A DNA stretch of 64,000 nt from Chionoecetes opilio (GCA_016584305.1 JACEEZ010018337.1:83109-147108); one strand, 5' to 3'. Counted from the stretch's first letter, positions 36,727-47,838 are shown. Numbers and translations: made by a program. The notes: a model not told the origin generated them from the sequence alone.

Positions 36727-37122
36727 CAGGTTGAAGTTCCCAAACTCCCCATCCCAAGACTCGGCAACACCCAAAACTCGGCTAGGGTTCCGGATTTTCC
36801 AAAACACGGCAGAACACCCAAAACCCTGGGCGTAGTTGCCGGGTCGGCCGCTGGGTGCCACCACACTAGGCCGCTGGGTGCCACCACACTAGGCCGCTGG
36901 GTGCCACCACACTAGGCCGCTGGGTTTCTCCCGCCGATTTGTTTGTTGTTATTGTTCAGTGGTGTTGTGACTGTAGAGTTGTGTACACTGTTATTTTGTG
37001 TTATTTTGTTATTTTGTCATGCTTTTTTCCCCCTTAATATATCTACGTTCTAAAAGTGGGAAAATTCCATTACTCGGCTCGGCGCTGGTCCCGAGGTTGC
37101 CGAGTTTGGGAACTTCAACCTG
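36727..37122 (+). mobile_element. 396-bp TA-flanked MITE
   Basis: Inverted ends CAGGTTGAAGTTCCCAAACT (20 bp) with TA directly outside both. This is the pattern of Tc1/mariner-pogo-type non-autonomous elements. The similarity of the two arms continues inward (CGGCAAC...ACTCGGC, GGGTTCCGGATTTTCC versus GGAATTTTCCCAC). A 23-bp tandem repeat (GCCGCTGGGTGCCACCACAC plus TAG, three to four copies) occupies 36,848-36,918. Confidence 0.85.
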
Positions 37123-37198
37123 TAGTATGTCACATTAAACTTCCACTCCATCACTTGCCTTATATGGACACCCATTATTCCATTCTCTAAGCTCACAC

Positions 37199-37410
37199 TT
37201 AACCTCTTCACACACAAATTTTTCCTTTGCTATAAAAAATTGTATGTTATCGAGCCATGAAATAACGAAAAGTAACTGAATATATCAAATTAGATAGTGG
37301 ACAAGGATACTAAACAGGTCATTCCTTTAAAATATTGCTTATAGTCACTACAAATCCTCTTATGATGGCCAAATTACAATGGAAATTATGTTCTGGGTCT
37401 CAAGGGGATT
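37199..37410 (-). mobile_element. CCCCTT-TIR element
   Basis: Reverse-oriented copy with decayed ends (CCTCTTCAC and CTCAAGGGGA). Body matches the plus copies: GAGCCATGAAATAACGAAAA, GGACAAGGATACTAAACAGG, ATTACAATGGAAATTATGTT. Confidence 0.8.
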
Positions 37411-37642
37411 ATATGTTTCACCATGCATATATAAATACTTTCTTCAGCATTTCGCCTCCATCTATTCACTGAATATCGATGTGCTATTCTTAGACTTAAG
37501 TTTTAAAGATGTGAGAGGATTTCTGAACATTTCATCTGTGTTTCATGAAATAGCACACACAATAGTGAGTGTTGGACTCTCCTGCAAACAATAACACTGC
37601 AAAGAAAGTGCCAGGAACATGACAATAAAGTGATCTCCTTAA

Positions 37643-37843
37643 CCCCTTGAGGCCCAGAACGTTATTTACATTGTATTGGGTACCATTAGACACATTTCAG
37701 TGAATATAAGCAATATTTTATAGATATGACGTGTTTAGTATCCTTGTCCACTAGCTTATTTGGTATATTCAGTTAGTTTTTATAATTTTATGGCTCGACA
37801 AGACGATTCTATATAGCAAAGGAAGGATCTGGGCGTGAAGGGG
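37643..37843 (+). mobile_element. CCCCTT-TIR element with long flanking repeat
   Basis: A 201-bp element with ends CCCCTTGAGGCCCAGA and, inverted, CCCCTTCACGCCCAGA. Flanked by AAGTGATCTCCTTAA on both sides (left end at 37,642, right copy 37,846-37,860). No coding capacity. It lies about 60 bp downstream of the Ig-domain exon's donor. Confidence 0.85.
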
Positions 37844-37900
37844 TGAAGTGATCTCCTTAACACCTCAACTTCCCCGGGAACAATTATCACCAGTTCTCAC

Positions 37901-38161
37901 CTCGGATAGCAAGGCCGAATCTCTCATCAAATATGCCTTGCCGGGTGGTGGCACTGCAGACGTAGATGCCACCGGACCGCACGCCGGGGATCCTCAGCCT
38001 GTTGTTGTAGGGCTGGGCTCCGTAGGGCAGTTCTCCGTCCATCCTCTGCCAGGTGATAGCAGCGGCCGGTTCGTTCTCCACCTCACAGACCAGCTCCACG
38101 TTATCCCCGCGATGCACGTTGGGTGGAATGGAGCGGATCTGGATGTTGGTGGTCTGTGCCC
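37901..38161 (-). CDS. Ig-domain exon, perlecan-like
   Basis: A 261-bp, phase 1-1 exon with acceptor tctatctctgcag and donor CGAG/gtgagaac. It encodes a whole immunoglobulin domain. First Cys is in NVELVCEVENEP, the core Trp in AAAITWQRMDGELP, and the second Cys in SGGIYVCSATTRQG. Symmetrical phase-1 exons are the norm for repeated Ig domains. The pattern (no tyrosine corner DxG, GIYVC, Thr-rich entry linker) looks like perlecan or a related extracellular matrix proteoglycan. That family assignment is inference; the Ig fold is clear. A candidate upstream exon ends in the matching phase at 38,730-38,799. Confidence 0.75.
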
Positions 38162-38205
38162 CTGCAGAGATAGAGCTTTGTGTAGTGCTCCGTGTTGTGT
38201 AAGGG

Positions 38206-38400
38206 ATAACATAAGAACATAAGAAAATAAGGAAGCTACAAGAGGCCGCGAGGCCTACACGTGGTAGTTCCTGTCACCTAACACTACCTACATCCACCTT
38301 TCATCCCCATCCATGAACCTATCCAGCTCCCCTTTAAAGCTCCCTAATGACTCCGCACTAACTACCTGTCTACTGAGACCATTCCACACCATTCACCACA
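38206..38400 (+). repeat. Dispersed decapod-type repeat
   Basis: Contains ACATAAGAAAATAAGGAAGC, GGCCTACACGTGGTAGTTCC and CCAGCTCCCCTTTAAAGCTC, which I recall as part of a repeat abundant in crab and shrimp genomes. A partial second copy is at 38,625-38,685, and stretched traces lie near 57,890 and 59,575. This is one of the reasons for calling the organism a decapod. Confidence 0.6.
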
Positions 38401-38729
38401 TGGGTCCATTTGGGACCCATATTTGATGGTGCCCCCAAAACATCAATTTTCACTGTCCATTGTTTTAGCTTTCTGGCGTCTGGCGGACTTAATATAGGTC
38501 TGAAGGCAATTTCGAGGCCACACTTCCGATAGAGTTTTTAGAGCTCTACAACCACCACCACCACCATGGACCACCACCACCACTGTGAGGGAGTACCCTC
38601 AAGACGGAAACAAGTAAACAAGTAAACAAGTAAGGAAGCTACAAGATGCCGCGAGACCTACACGAGGTAGTTCCTGTCACTCCTATATCAGCCTTACAAC
38701 CATTATTTCACCACCTCCCCTTTGCTTAC

Positions 38730-38799
38730 CTGCTGGGGGGCGTGCTGGGGTGTGGGCGTGGGCGTGGGCGTGTCTGGCAGTCTGTGTGCACACTGTCAC
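38730..38799 (-). CDS. Candidate small exon upstream of Ig exon
   Basis: 70 nt between ctgactgctccag and GCAG/gtaagc. It reads VTVCTQTARHAHAHAHTPAR then PPA, and ends in phase 1, exactly what the 37,901-38,161 exon needs. It would be the tail of one Ig domain plus a Thr/Pro/His linker. The evidence is splice-site and phase fit only. Confidence 0.35.
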
Positions 38800-38838
38800 C
38801 TGGAGCAGTCAGCAGGCTGCTCCAGGCTGTCCACATAG

Positions 38839-38850
38839 GCGTGGACAGCT
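38839..38850. repeat. LINE target-site duplication, left copy
   Basis: GCGTGGACAGCT, identical to 44,562-44,573. It directly abuts the (CAA)n tail of the minus-strand LINE. Confidence 0.9.
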
Positions 38851-39029
38851 TGTTGTTGTTGTTGTTGTTGAAATGCTGTGATGTCGAAATCGACGATATT
38901 CGCCCTGGTGTACAGCCGTGAATTAATCACAGTCGGGACAGTTGATTAGTCTTCCTCAGGAAGGCACAGGTGAGGCGGATGACGGCGGGGCGTCGTGATG
39001 GGTGGACGGCAGCGGCGGCCAGCAGGGTG

Positions 39030-42000
39030 GGCAGGTCAAAGGTGGTGACGTTCAGGGCGATGAGTTGACCACGTAGAAGTTGTCGGTGGGAGTGGAAGCG
39101 AGGACACTGCAGCAGGAATGGTCAATGGACTCCGGACGTTCCTGCACCAGGGGCAGTACGGGTCGGGCGTGAGCTGCAGACGATGCAGGTGTGCTCTGAG
39201 TGTTTGTGACCGATCCTCAGGCGGGTGAGGGCGACATCCAAGACGCGGGACGTTTGTCTTATCCACGGCTGGGGGGAGGAGTCGGTACGATATTGACCCA
39301 TGGAGGTGGCACGGAGGGCGTCGCCGAGCGACCTATCCCAGGCGGAGCGGCAGACATTAGAAATGAGACGCTTGGCGGTGGAGAGCGGCAGCGGGAGGGG
39401 GTGATGTTTACCTCCGAGAGTGCCATCTTTGCAGCAGCATCAGCTACCCTCGTTGCCCCGGATATTGCAGTGGGAAGGCACCCACTGCAAGGTGATCTTC
39501 CAGCCCACTGAGGTGAGGGAGGGGAGTAGCCGTTGCAGGGAGTGAACCATGGCTGTGGGGGAAGAGGGGCGACGGGAGAGGAGGAGATGGAGGGAGGAGA
39601 GAGAGTCTGTGTAGATCACAACTCTGGCTGGGGCGTAGGTGGTGTTCAGGTAAGACACAGCCTGGCGAATGGCGAAGAGTTCTGCCGTCAGAACGTCCGT
39701 TTCAGGGGGCAGCCGCCACGTCCTGCAGATTTTGGGGGCGAGGGTCATAGACGGCAGCGCCTGTAGACGGAATGGTGGGGGAGTGAGAGCCGTCAGTGAA
39801 GATCTTAAGGTGGTTGTGGTAGAGTGACGTGTCGAGTTGACGGAATAAAGGAGCTGCCAGGACGCTAGCTAAGTTTTTGGGAGGAAGATCTGGGATAGTC
39901 AGGGCAACCAACGGGGAAATGTCCACCCCAGGATGGGACCGGGGAGTGTGGGCTGATGGGCTGAGTAGAGGTGGTGGCAGGTTCAGCACAGAGTGGGCCA
40001 GCAGTGCACGGACCAGTAGGGCTGACGGGCTCCAGGAAGCCAGACTGGAGTGTGAGGATCCACACCGGAGTTGGCATAGAGAGTGGCGAGGGGGTGGGAT
40101 GGTGGGAGGGACATGATGTGGTGGTACTGGCTACATAGGATCTCCCTCCTGTGTACCTGCAACGGGGGATACCGCTCTCTGCGTGTAGGGCGATGACAGG
40201 TGAGGACCTCATTCCCCCCCATGGAGATCCTCAGGGCCGCATTTTGCAGGATGTCCAGTTTCCTGAGGTGGAAAGGGCCGCTGAGCCATAAATGCAGCTG
40301 CCATAGGACACCTTAGATCTGATGGCCGCCTGGTAGTAGTGCAAAAGGAGGTCACGACTGGCCCCCCAGCGGACACCAGCCACCCGCTTCATGATGTTGA
40401 GGCGCCTGTTGCAGGTGGTACGGAGGTACTCAATATGATGAGACCAGGTCAGGCGGGGACCATCCAGCCGCATACCGAGGAAGGTGTGGGACCTTGTGTA
40501 AGGCACCGGGGAGCCACTAAGGGTGACAGTGGGTGGAGAGCGGACAGGCTTGAGGGTGAAGCACATAAGGGAGCTTTTGGGAGCATTAATTGAGAAACCC
40601 CATGTCCTCACCCAGTCAGTTAGTGTATCCGCTGCCTCCTGCAAGCATAGCTGTGCCTGGGCCTGAGTGTTGGCTCTGCTGATGATGGTAATGTCGTCTG
40701 CATAGATAAGAAGGTGAGAGTGGGGAGGAATGTGGAGGTCTGAGAGGAGGACATTGAACAGCAAAGGGCTGAGGATGGAACCCTGCGGCACTCCTCTCTG
40801 CTTTGGACGGGAAGGAGAGGTGGAGGCACCAACCGCAACCTGAAAAGACCGGCCTGACAAGAATGCCCGGGAGCCAGGCGAGGGTGGGTCCCGTGATTCC
40901 CATGGAAGCCAACTTACGGAGGATGCCTTCGTGAGACGCAGAGTCAAATGCCCCCTCTAGATCTACAAAGAGGGAGGTCATGACCTCCCTCCCCCGGTAA
41001 GTATCGCAGATGTGATACCCCAGCTGCGCCAGGACATCTAGGGTGCTCCTGCGGGGCCTGAAGCCACACTGGACCTCTCTCAGGAGATGGCCATCCTCCA
41101 GCCACCAGGATAGGCGAGTGGCCACCAGTCGCTCCAGGAGCTTACCCACGCAGGAGAGGAGAGCGATAGGGCGGTATGTGGATGGGAGTGTGGGTCCTTC
41201 CCGGGTTTTGGGTATAGGTAGCAGGGTGGAGGATTTCCAGAACGTAGGAAAGACGCCCCGAAGCCAACTGGTGTTGAAGAGGGAGAGTGCCGTGACTTCA
41301 AGGGAGGTGTCATGTGAAGCAGGAACTCATACGGCACATTATCCCCGGCCCGCAGTTTTCCCTGGTCTTAAGGTGGACAAGGCCCGGTCCATCTCATCAG
41401 TCGTGAAAGGACTGGTGAGTGCCGGGATGCCAGGGGAGGCAAACGCAGTATTTATTGCCGCATTGATGGTAAGGGATGACGCGAGAGGAGACCGGAGACC
41501 AATCTTGTCCTGATATGTGCGGCAAGCAATGCAGCCTTCTGCGGGTCATCTAGGAGGGGTTGGCACCATCCTTCAGGGGCAGTGAGAGGCGTTGTTTTTT
41601 CCCCTCCATGGAGTGGAAAAAATCCCACGTACGCTTTGTGGAGGAGGATGGAGAGAGGGAAGCGCAGTGGGAGCCCCACGCCTTCCTCTGGCAAGGAGGA
41701 TGGTCCTGGCACATATGGCATCGAGTCTACGATATTGAGCCCCAAGCTGTAGTGTGGGCCTTCGAGCGCCATAGGTTCCATGCCCTCCTACGGGCCTTGA
41801 CTGCCTGGGCGCAGTCGTCGTTCCACCAAGATTTGCCCGGACGGCGAGGGGCGCGACGCGTCGAGAGATGGAAGGCAGCCTTTCCCGCGTCCTCCAGGAA
41901 TGTGGAAAGGGAGGCAGCGGCGTCCTCCAGGGGAAGGGAGGAGAGATCCGGTGGGTCGTGGAGTGCCGCCTCGTAGAGGGGCCAGCCGGAAGGCGTGAGT

Positions 42001-42720
42001 TTCCAACGAGGCAGGCAACCGGGGTGAGGCCTGGCAGTGACGGCAGGGAAGGAGGCGAGGAGGGGAAGGTGATCACTCCCCATGTAAGGGCCAGTGGTGA
42101 CGGTCATGGCACTGAAGGCTGGGTCCCCAAGGAATAGGTCCAATACAGAAGTGGCACCCGGTGTGGGATGGTAACGGGTAGGCAGACCCGGGGGTGAAAG
42201 AAGGGACAGGCGAGGCGAGTCAAGGATGAGCTGAAAGAGCGCCCTCCCGGAGGTGTTGGTGAGGTGGAGAGGGAGGTCAGGTTCCCAGCACCTGTGATGG
42301 GCATTAAAGTCACCCATGATGACAACAGGCGGAGGAAGGAGGGAAAAGTAGTGAGTCAGTTCCCGGTATGTGGCACCATCAGCGTTGTAGCAGACCGCTA
42401 TGGATAACTCACCCTGTTGCGTAGCAACCCTGGCTGCGACCACTTCGAGGTGGCCGTGCTGCCACTGTGGGAGGGCAAGGGGGGAATGGTCAAGGGAGTC
42501 GTGAATTGCAAGGAGGACGCCACCTCCACGCCCCTGGGGTCTGTCCTTCCGGATGATGGTGTAGCCGGTTAGGTTGAGGAGAGGTGGGGGGAGAGCCACG
42601 TCTCACACAAACCCCAAACCCCCGCAGGTAAAGTTTCCCCCAAGTAGGTCTTGAACTCGGGGTCTTCCTGAGTAGGGAACGGGCATTCCATAGGAGAAGG
42701 GAGAGGCCCAGCACTGGGAA
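39030..42720 (-). pseudogene. LINE ORF2 (endonuclease, RT, RNase H)
   Basis: Domains in order on the minus strand. Endonuclease: starts near LLLWNARSL at about 42,700; GDFNAHH at about 42,310, SVLDLFLGD and GSDHLPL by about 42,080. Reverse transcriptase: GKLLERLV, GFRPRRSTLD, LFVDLEGAFDSASH, GVPQGSILSPLLFN, LLIYADDITII, 41,150-40,250. RNase H: IFTDGS, LTAELFAIRQAV and IYTDSLSSLHLL give the D-E-D set, then WVPSHCNIRGNE, 39,990-39,440. C-terminus: HRLQLTPDPYCPWC at about 39,140. The order is canonical and all catalytic residues are present. At least five frame changes split it (near 42,600, 41,730, 41,340, 40,900 and 39,740). Confidence 0.88.
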
Positions 42721-43198
42721 GAAAACGTTGAGGACGGAGGAGAGTGCTGGCCAGAGACTGGCTAGTATGGCGGGGACTGACGAGCCCTGGTGGTAAAGGC
42801 GGTAAGCTTCCATGAGAAGGGTGAATATCTGCGGCATGACGTTGTGTCTTGTCATGGACGGAACAGGATGCGGAGGGGGTCGCAATTGAGGCGTGTTGGG
42901 CGGTGGGGGTGGCCCAGGAAGGCGTTGGGGCCGAGAAGCAGCACGGGGGGCAGAGGAGGCAGGCACGGCATCGTCCCGAGAGAGGAAGGACGGCGGATGG
43001 TGGACTTCCGCCTCTGTCGTGAAGTGGGTGGGTTCCCCAGGGGAGGCAGGAGAATATGAACCCCCAGCAGGCGCCATGGGTGCAGCCGGCTGGCGGGGCG
43101 ATCGTACATAGCGTCTGGGTCTCGGGGAACGGGCCGCGAGGAAAGGAGAAGGGGGAAGAGGGTCCCGGGGAGGGTCATCATCCTCCGTTAGGTCCTGT

Positions 43199-44388
43199 TT
43201 AAAACAGTGTACCTGTTCCCGTGGCAACAGAGGAATAAGCGATATCGGGGTGGACGGCCCTGGGTGGTGATGCAGCCATAGGGAATGGCATAGTGGGAGG
43301 TCGTGATGGAGGAGGTGGCCGGAATGTCGGGAGTGGGAGGAGCCGCAGACGACTGTTGATGTCAGGAAGGGGCATCCCTTCCTGGACCAGCCTGCCGTAC
43401 AGTTGTTGGGCCTCCTGGTTGAAAGGGCAGTGGGCAGACCTGGGGCCATGATGCCCCCCACACTGAAAACAGCGGAAGGGCCTGTCACAGGCAACTTCCG
43501 CCCCTTGGCTCAGATGGGGGCCGCTGCAGCGGCCGCAGCGCACGGAAGATCGGCAGGTGTTGATGGAGTGGCCAACCTTTAGACAGGCAGGGCAACGGAG
43601 GATCGGGAGCAGGTAGGGCTGTGGCCAGAACACCAGCTGGCCAATGCACACCCTTGATGGTAAGGAACCTGTCACCTTGAGACGGATCCACTACCCATGG
43701 TGGAGCGGGGCAGGCTTCGGGGGGGGATCCACGAGACCTCCTCGATGTCACTGCCGTCCAGGGCCCTCAGGGTACTGCGGATCTCCTCAAGGTCCTTAAT
43801 TTCCTCAGAGAGGGGACCCACCTTCCCATACTGCGCCAGGGCACCGGCCCTCTCGGTACGGCGGCAAGTAACTTGCCAGTCCCCTAGGGTGAAGGTGACG
43901 TCCTGTAGGATGGGCACCTTGGGGATGACACTCTCCCACAGCGCCACCACCAAGGCTGATCCATTACCTAGGGAGCGGGTCTCCCCCTCAATGATGTACT
44001 TGCCCAACGGGCTGGTATGAAGTGCATGAGAGACCCGGCCGGGGTGAGAGAAAACACGGGCGCCATTACAGGCCCGGAGCAGGAAAGTAACCTTAGTTTC
44101 TGTGTCCGGGGGATGCTGCGGCTCCAGGGGCAGCTGCAGTGGATCCTGGGGCAGCTGCAGTGGATCCTGGGGCAGCTGCAGTGGAACCTGGCCCAGCTGC
44201 TGCTGGACCCGGGGCTGCTGCTGCTGCTCTTGGGGCTGCTGCTGTTGTTCCTGAGTGGAGCGTTGGGCTTTCCGGGCTTCCCTGGGCGGGGAGGGCGGGC
44301 CGCGCTTGTTGGAGAGAGCAGGGAATTCCTGGTCTACGTCCATGTCGCCCCGAAACCCAGGCAAAGACCCAGGCATGGCGGCGGCCAA
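43199..44388 (-). pseudogene. LINE ORF1 (gag-like, three zinc knuckles)
   Basis: RNA-binding protein of the LINE. The start Met at 44,388 follows the 5' UTR. The N-terminal third is Gln/Pro-rich with an in-frame repeat of about 21 bp encoding QLPQDPL (44,130-44,190). The C-terminal part has CPACLKVGHSINTC, CGRCSGPH...C and CFQCGGHHGPRSAHC, three CCHC-type knuckles. The frame changes near 43,672. A proline-rich extension may continue in another frame past 43,199. The frame change could be sequencing error, since both sides are well conserved in composition. Confidence 0.8.
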
Positions 44389-44561
44389 GGCCGCCGAAGG
44401 ACGGCAGGACCAGGGAACACAGTGGACGGGGAGAAGGCACTAAACCTAAGGTTTAACGAGCCGGCAGGGGGCGCGCGCACCCCAACCCAACCGGTGCCGG
44501 TGAAATGTCTAGTCCACAGAGCGACACGTCCTAACCCGACGGTGGTTCACGAGCTAGTCAC

Positions 44562-44573
44562 GCGTGGACAGCT
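44562..44573. repeat. LINE target-site duplication, right copy
   Basis: GCGTGGACAGCT, identical to 38,839-38,850, marking the 5' end of the LINE and hence an untruncated insertion. Confidence 0.9.
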
Positions 44574-44600
44574 GATCGGGGAACAACAAAGCAGGAGGGG

Positions 44601-44700
44601 AACTTTTGTAGCCACATTGTCGTACCGAGCCACCAGAAGTATCGTATTTTCAGATAGATTATATCGTACAACCTTAGGGAAAATAATATAGTAGGTAAAT
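44601..44700 (+). mobile_element. pogo-like element, partial copy
   Basis: Starts AACTTTTGTAGCCACATTG, followed by CGTACCGAGCCACCAGAA, and matches the first 100 bp of 60,524-60,813. Diverges at about 44,700. 44,701-45,052 has no recognisable feature. Confidence 0.6.
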
Positions 44701-45052
44701 GACTTTATACTTCATTGAATTTATCATTTCATATATAAGAATACTTCCTCTTTTCATCAAAATAAATAATAGCTAGACTAGATTAAATCCAAAGTCAAAC
44801 TGAAAACTCTTGTGCAGAAGTTGACTTCGACCGATTTTTTTGTTTTTTTGTGCGATGACAATTTTTGTATGACTTTATAATGTCATTTTATGTGAGTCAA
44901 TTATCGTATTTTCGCATACGATTCTCAACCATGCATAGTGGATAATAGCTATTAAAGAGGCTGGCTGGACAAGTTTGTGATGCGATTATTATGACGTGAT
45001 TGTGACCCTGGACTGCATCCCGATAAGGGTTTGTCCCGGGCTGTGAACACAC

Positions 45053-45134
45053 CTCAAAGTAGTCCTGGGCCTGTCGCCTCTTGGTGTAAAGGTACCCAAA
45101 CCCTTGCTCATGGTGCTGTGGTGGGCTGCGAGGC
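45053..45134 (-). CDS. Candidate exon of unassigned protein
   Basis: Between an acceptor (acacttacaag at 45,135, or cacag nearer 45,115) and donor TTTGAG/gtgtgttc, one frame reads HHEQGFGYLYTKRRQAQDYF then E. The charged, aromatic composition looks coding, but I recognise no family, and no neighbouring exon supports it. Confidence 0.25.
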
Positions 45135-46377
45135 CTTGTAAGTGTCAGGTGGACGGTCACACACACACACACACACACCCGCACTCGATGGTGTCACACG
45201 GATACACTGCCACTCTGCCTCGCCAAGGTGGAGGCAGCGGCCAGCTGGTCAGCTGGCAGCGGCCGTCAGGCAGCGCGGCACCCGCAAGCTACCAGCCTCA
45301 CTGTCACCTTGCTTACCGTGTACTGGGAGTGCCAGGGAGGGCTACAGGGCGGCAGGGAGATGGAAGGGAAGGCAAGACTTGTGTAGGACAGGACGTGGGG
45401 GAAGATAGCAGCATGTGTGTGAATTACTGTCACTTATCACTACGTGCCTATCGCCCCATGCATTGCAACGCCCGTCACCCTCCATTCCTTAACTCCTCCC
45501 TACTCCCTCTCTCTCTCTCTTTCCTACTCTTCTTCCTTGGTATAGATAGACATGTATATATATATATATATATATCTGTTCATAGTGAGATGCGGGGCGG
45601 TGTGTCATGATGGGCAGGAGGGTTGCAGTGTGTGGGGTGAGGAGGGAGGAGGGCGGGACTGGCCAAGGCCCCTCCGCACCTCGTCAGTAAAAGGTGGAGG
45701 AGCTTGTGGCCAGCGGGGACCGGCCTGCCAGACGCACGAATACACCAAACCATACTACTGTGTATATTATAGTAGCCTCGATTACACCCCATGATAACAC
45801 CCCCCCATCCATCTCTCGCTATCTCTCTCTCTGGTTATTTGCCATATCATTTATATCTGAGGGTGTTTGAGAAGATATGTAATAACGGAGAGTAGCGGGG
45901 ACCGGCCTGCCAGACGCACGACTACGCCCACACCCTGCTAGGCACCCCAATCTCTCGTCTCTCCCTCTCTCTCTGGTTATCTATCAGCTATCTCATTTAT
46001 ATCTGAGGGTTTGAGATAATAGAGGTAGCTATGTATGTACACAAGTTATGAGATCCACTTAGCAATTATTTGACACTGAGACGATATCTAGAAAAAAATA
46101 TATCATCAAACGTTTGTCTACGCGGAGTTCTGTAAACAACAAACGTTTTCAGGCAAGCCAACGTTAAATAACATGTGCTTTGCTGCCTAATATCAAACAC
46201 ATTAATAACCTTAAGCTCTACAACATATAAAATACCAACACTCAAGCTCGTCATTCCACTCAGCATGACAGTAAGAACAGTAATAATCCTATGATGTCAC
46301 TAATATCAGAATATGAAGGCATGACTCCCTCCCTCCCCACCCACACTTTGCGTTGCCTGATAATACCCACACACCCA
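45135..46377. repeat. Non-coding stretch with an imperfect duplication
   Basis: 45,712-45,880 and 45,893-46,020 are imperfect direct repeats (both have GGGGACCGGCCTGCCAGACG, a CT-rich stretch and ATTTATATCTGAGGGT). Short (CA)n at 45,160-45,178 and (TA)n at 45,556-45,574. No gene assigned. Confidence 0.55.
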
Positions 46378-46997
46378 CGACAGCCGCCACCCTCACCCAA
46401 AGTAACTAATCCTCCTTCACGCATCCTACAGGAGTCATGGGAAGGTATTAGTTACTTTCCCCTCACCCACACGACAGTCGCCACCCTCACCCACACACCC
46501 ACGACAGCCGCCACCCTCACCCACACACCCACCACCCTCACCCACACGACAGTCGCTACCCTCACCCACACACCCACGACAGCCGCCACCCTCACCCACA
46601 CACCCACCACCCTCACCCACACACCCACGACAGTCGCCAGCCTCACCCACACACCCACGACAGCCGCCACCCTCACCCACACACCCACCACCCTCACCCA
46701 CACGACAGCCGCTACCCTCACCCACACACCCACGACAGCCGCCACCCTCACCCACACACCCACGACAGCCGCCACCCTCACCCACACACCCACGACAGCC
46801 GCCACCCTCACCCACACACCCACGACAGCCGCCACCCTCACCCACACACCCACGACAGCCGCCACCCTCACCCACGAGTCACCAGCCTCACCCACGACTC
46901 GCTACCCTCACCCACGAGTCACCAGCCTCACCCACGACAGTCGCTACCCTCACCCACACACCCACGACAACCGCCACCCTCACCCACACACCCACGA
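46378..46997. repeat. 30-bp minisatellite
   Basis: Units of CACCCACACACCCACGACAG plus CCGCCACCCT, about 20 in number, with shortened variants. Long ORFs on both strands follow from the period being a multiple of three. Confidence 0.95.
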
Positions 46998-47087
46998 CCC
47001 ATTTTGAGAGGTCAGACATACGATGCTTCATGTAGCCACTACTGAGCTACCCTCTCGAGATGGAAATTAATCCATGCTTTGACTTAA

Positions 47088-47291
47088 CCCCTTGAGGCCC
47101 AAAACGTAATTTCCATTGTAATTTGGGTACCATTAGACGATTTTAAGTGACTATAAGCAATCATTTATAGCTATGACCTGTTTAGTATCCTTGTCCACTA
47201 ACTAATTTGGTATATTCTGTTACTTTTCGTTATTTTATGGCTAACAACAGACGATTTGTTATAGCAAAGGAAAGATCTGGGCGTGAAGGGG
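47088..47291 (+). mobile_element. CCCCTT-TIR element
   Basis: A 204-bp copy, CCCCTTGAGGCCCAAAACG to GCGTGAAGGGG. Flanks share TTTGAC plus AA on both sides with a small indel, again suggesting a direct repeat longer than 6 bp. Confidence 0.85.
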
Positions 47292-47400
47292 TGAAGGGGT
47301 TTGACAAGGAGCGAATGATCTACGTCACAGGTGTTGTAAGGCAATAGTGACTACTGTTAGGGCTGGAGGTGAGAGTACTAAACCCAGGGGCGGCATGTAG

Positions 47401-47402
<2 letters not shown>

Positions 47403-47435
<33 letters not shown>

Positions 47436-47545
47436 AAATGAAGGAGGTGGAGAGAGAGCGATAAAAGGGAGGGAGGGACGGAAGAAAGGGAGAGGAAAAA
47501 TCATTTGGAGAGATTTCGAGATTGAGGAGAGAGAGAGAGAGATAA
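47403..47545. repeat. GA-rich microsatellite
   Basis: Two (GA)n runs (47,406-47,431 and 47,526-47,543) with a purine-rich link. Confidence 0.9.
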
Positions 47546-47603
47546 GATAAGATTTTCATCCTATCTAGACACTTCTAGTCTCTCGACTAGCTTCTAGTCT
47601 GCG

Positions 47604-47838
47604 ACATTCTTCTTAATGTCAGCTGTATTTTATCATAGTTAACCCTATTATCAGGTAAACACAGACATCATTGACTGATATTTGATGCCAGGAGAAGGGA
47701 ATACTACACCTCTTCTTAATGTCAGCTGTATTTTATCATAGTTAACCCTATTATCAGGTAAACACAGGCATCATTTTAAGGATGAGACCTTAAGATAGCA
47801 TGGAATTTTTGCCTCGTTAAATAAAATAGACTATAGTT
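47604..47838 (+). repeat. Dispersed repeat with 103-bp internal duplication
   Basis: Same family as the VPS11 intron insert (6,043-6,215). TTCTTAATGTCAGCTGTATT and about 60 further bases occur at 47,610 and again at 47,713. Confidence 0.75.

Larger units (their letters stand above)
38851..44561 (-). mobile_element. Full-length non-LTR retrotransposon with RNase H (I/LOA-like)
   Basis: A 5.7-kb element reading on the minus strand. From its 5' end: about 170 bp 5' UTR, ORF1 (44,388-43,199), ORF2 with APE endonuclease, reverse transcriptase, RNase H and a terminal CPWC zinc motif (about 42,720-39,030), 3' UTR, and a (CAA)6-7 tail at 38,851-38,870. A perfect 12-bp target-site duplication flanks it. 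APE endonuclease plus RNase H plus a zinc-knuckle ORF1 points to the I superfamily (I, Ingi, Loa, Nimb); the clade is not fixed. ORFs carry several frameshifts, so either it is recently dead or the assembly has indel errors. It sits 51 bp upstream of a candidate exon of the Ig-domain gene. Confidence 0.92.

Noticed and set aside
39036..44691. Plus-strand ORFs over the LINE (for example 44,017-44,691)
   Set aside because: Antisense shadows of the GC-rich LINE ORFs; no motifs in that sense.
46290..47007. 238-residue Thr/His/Pro ORF and Gly/Cys or Val/Trp-rich minus ORFs
   Set aside because: Readings of a 30-bp minisatellite, not a mucin or antifreeze-type gene.
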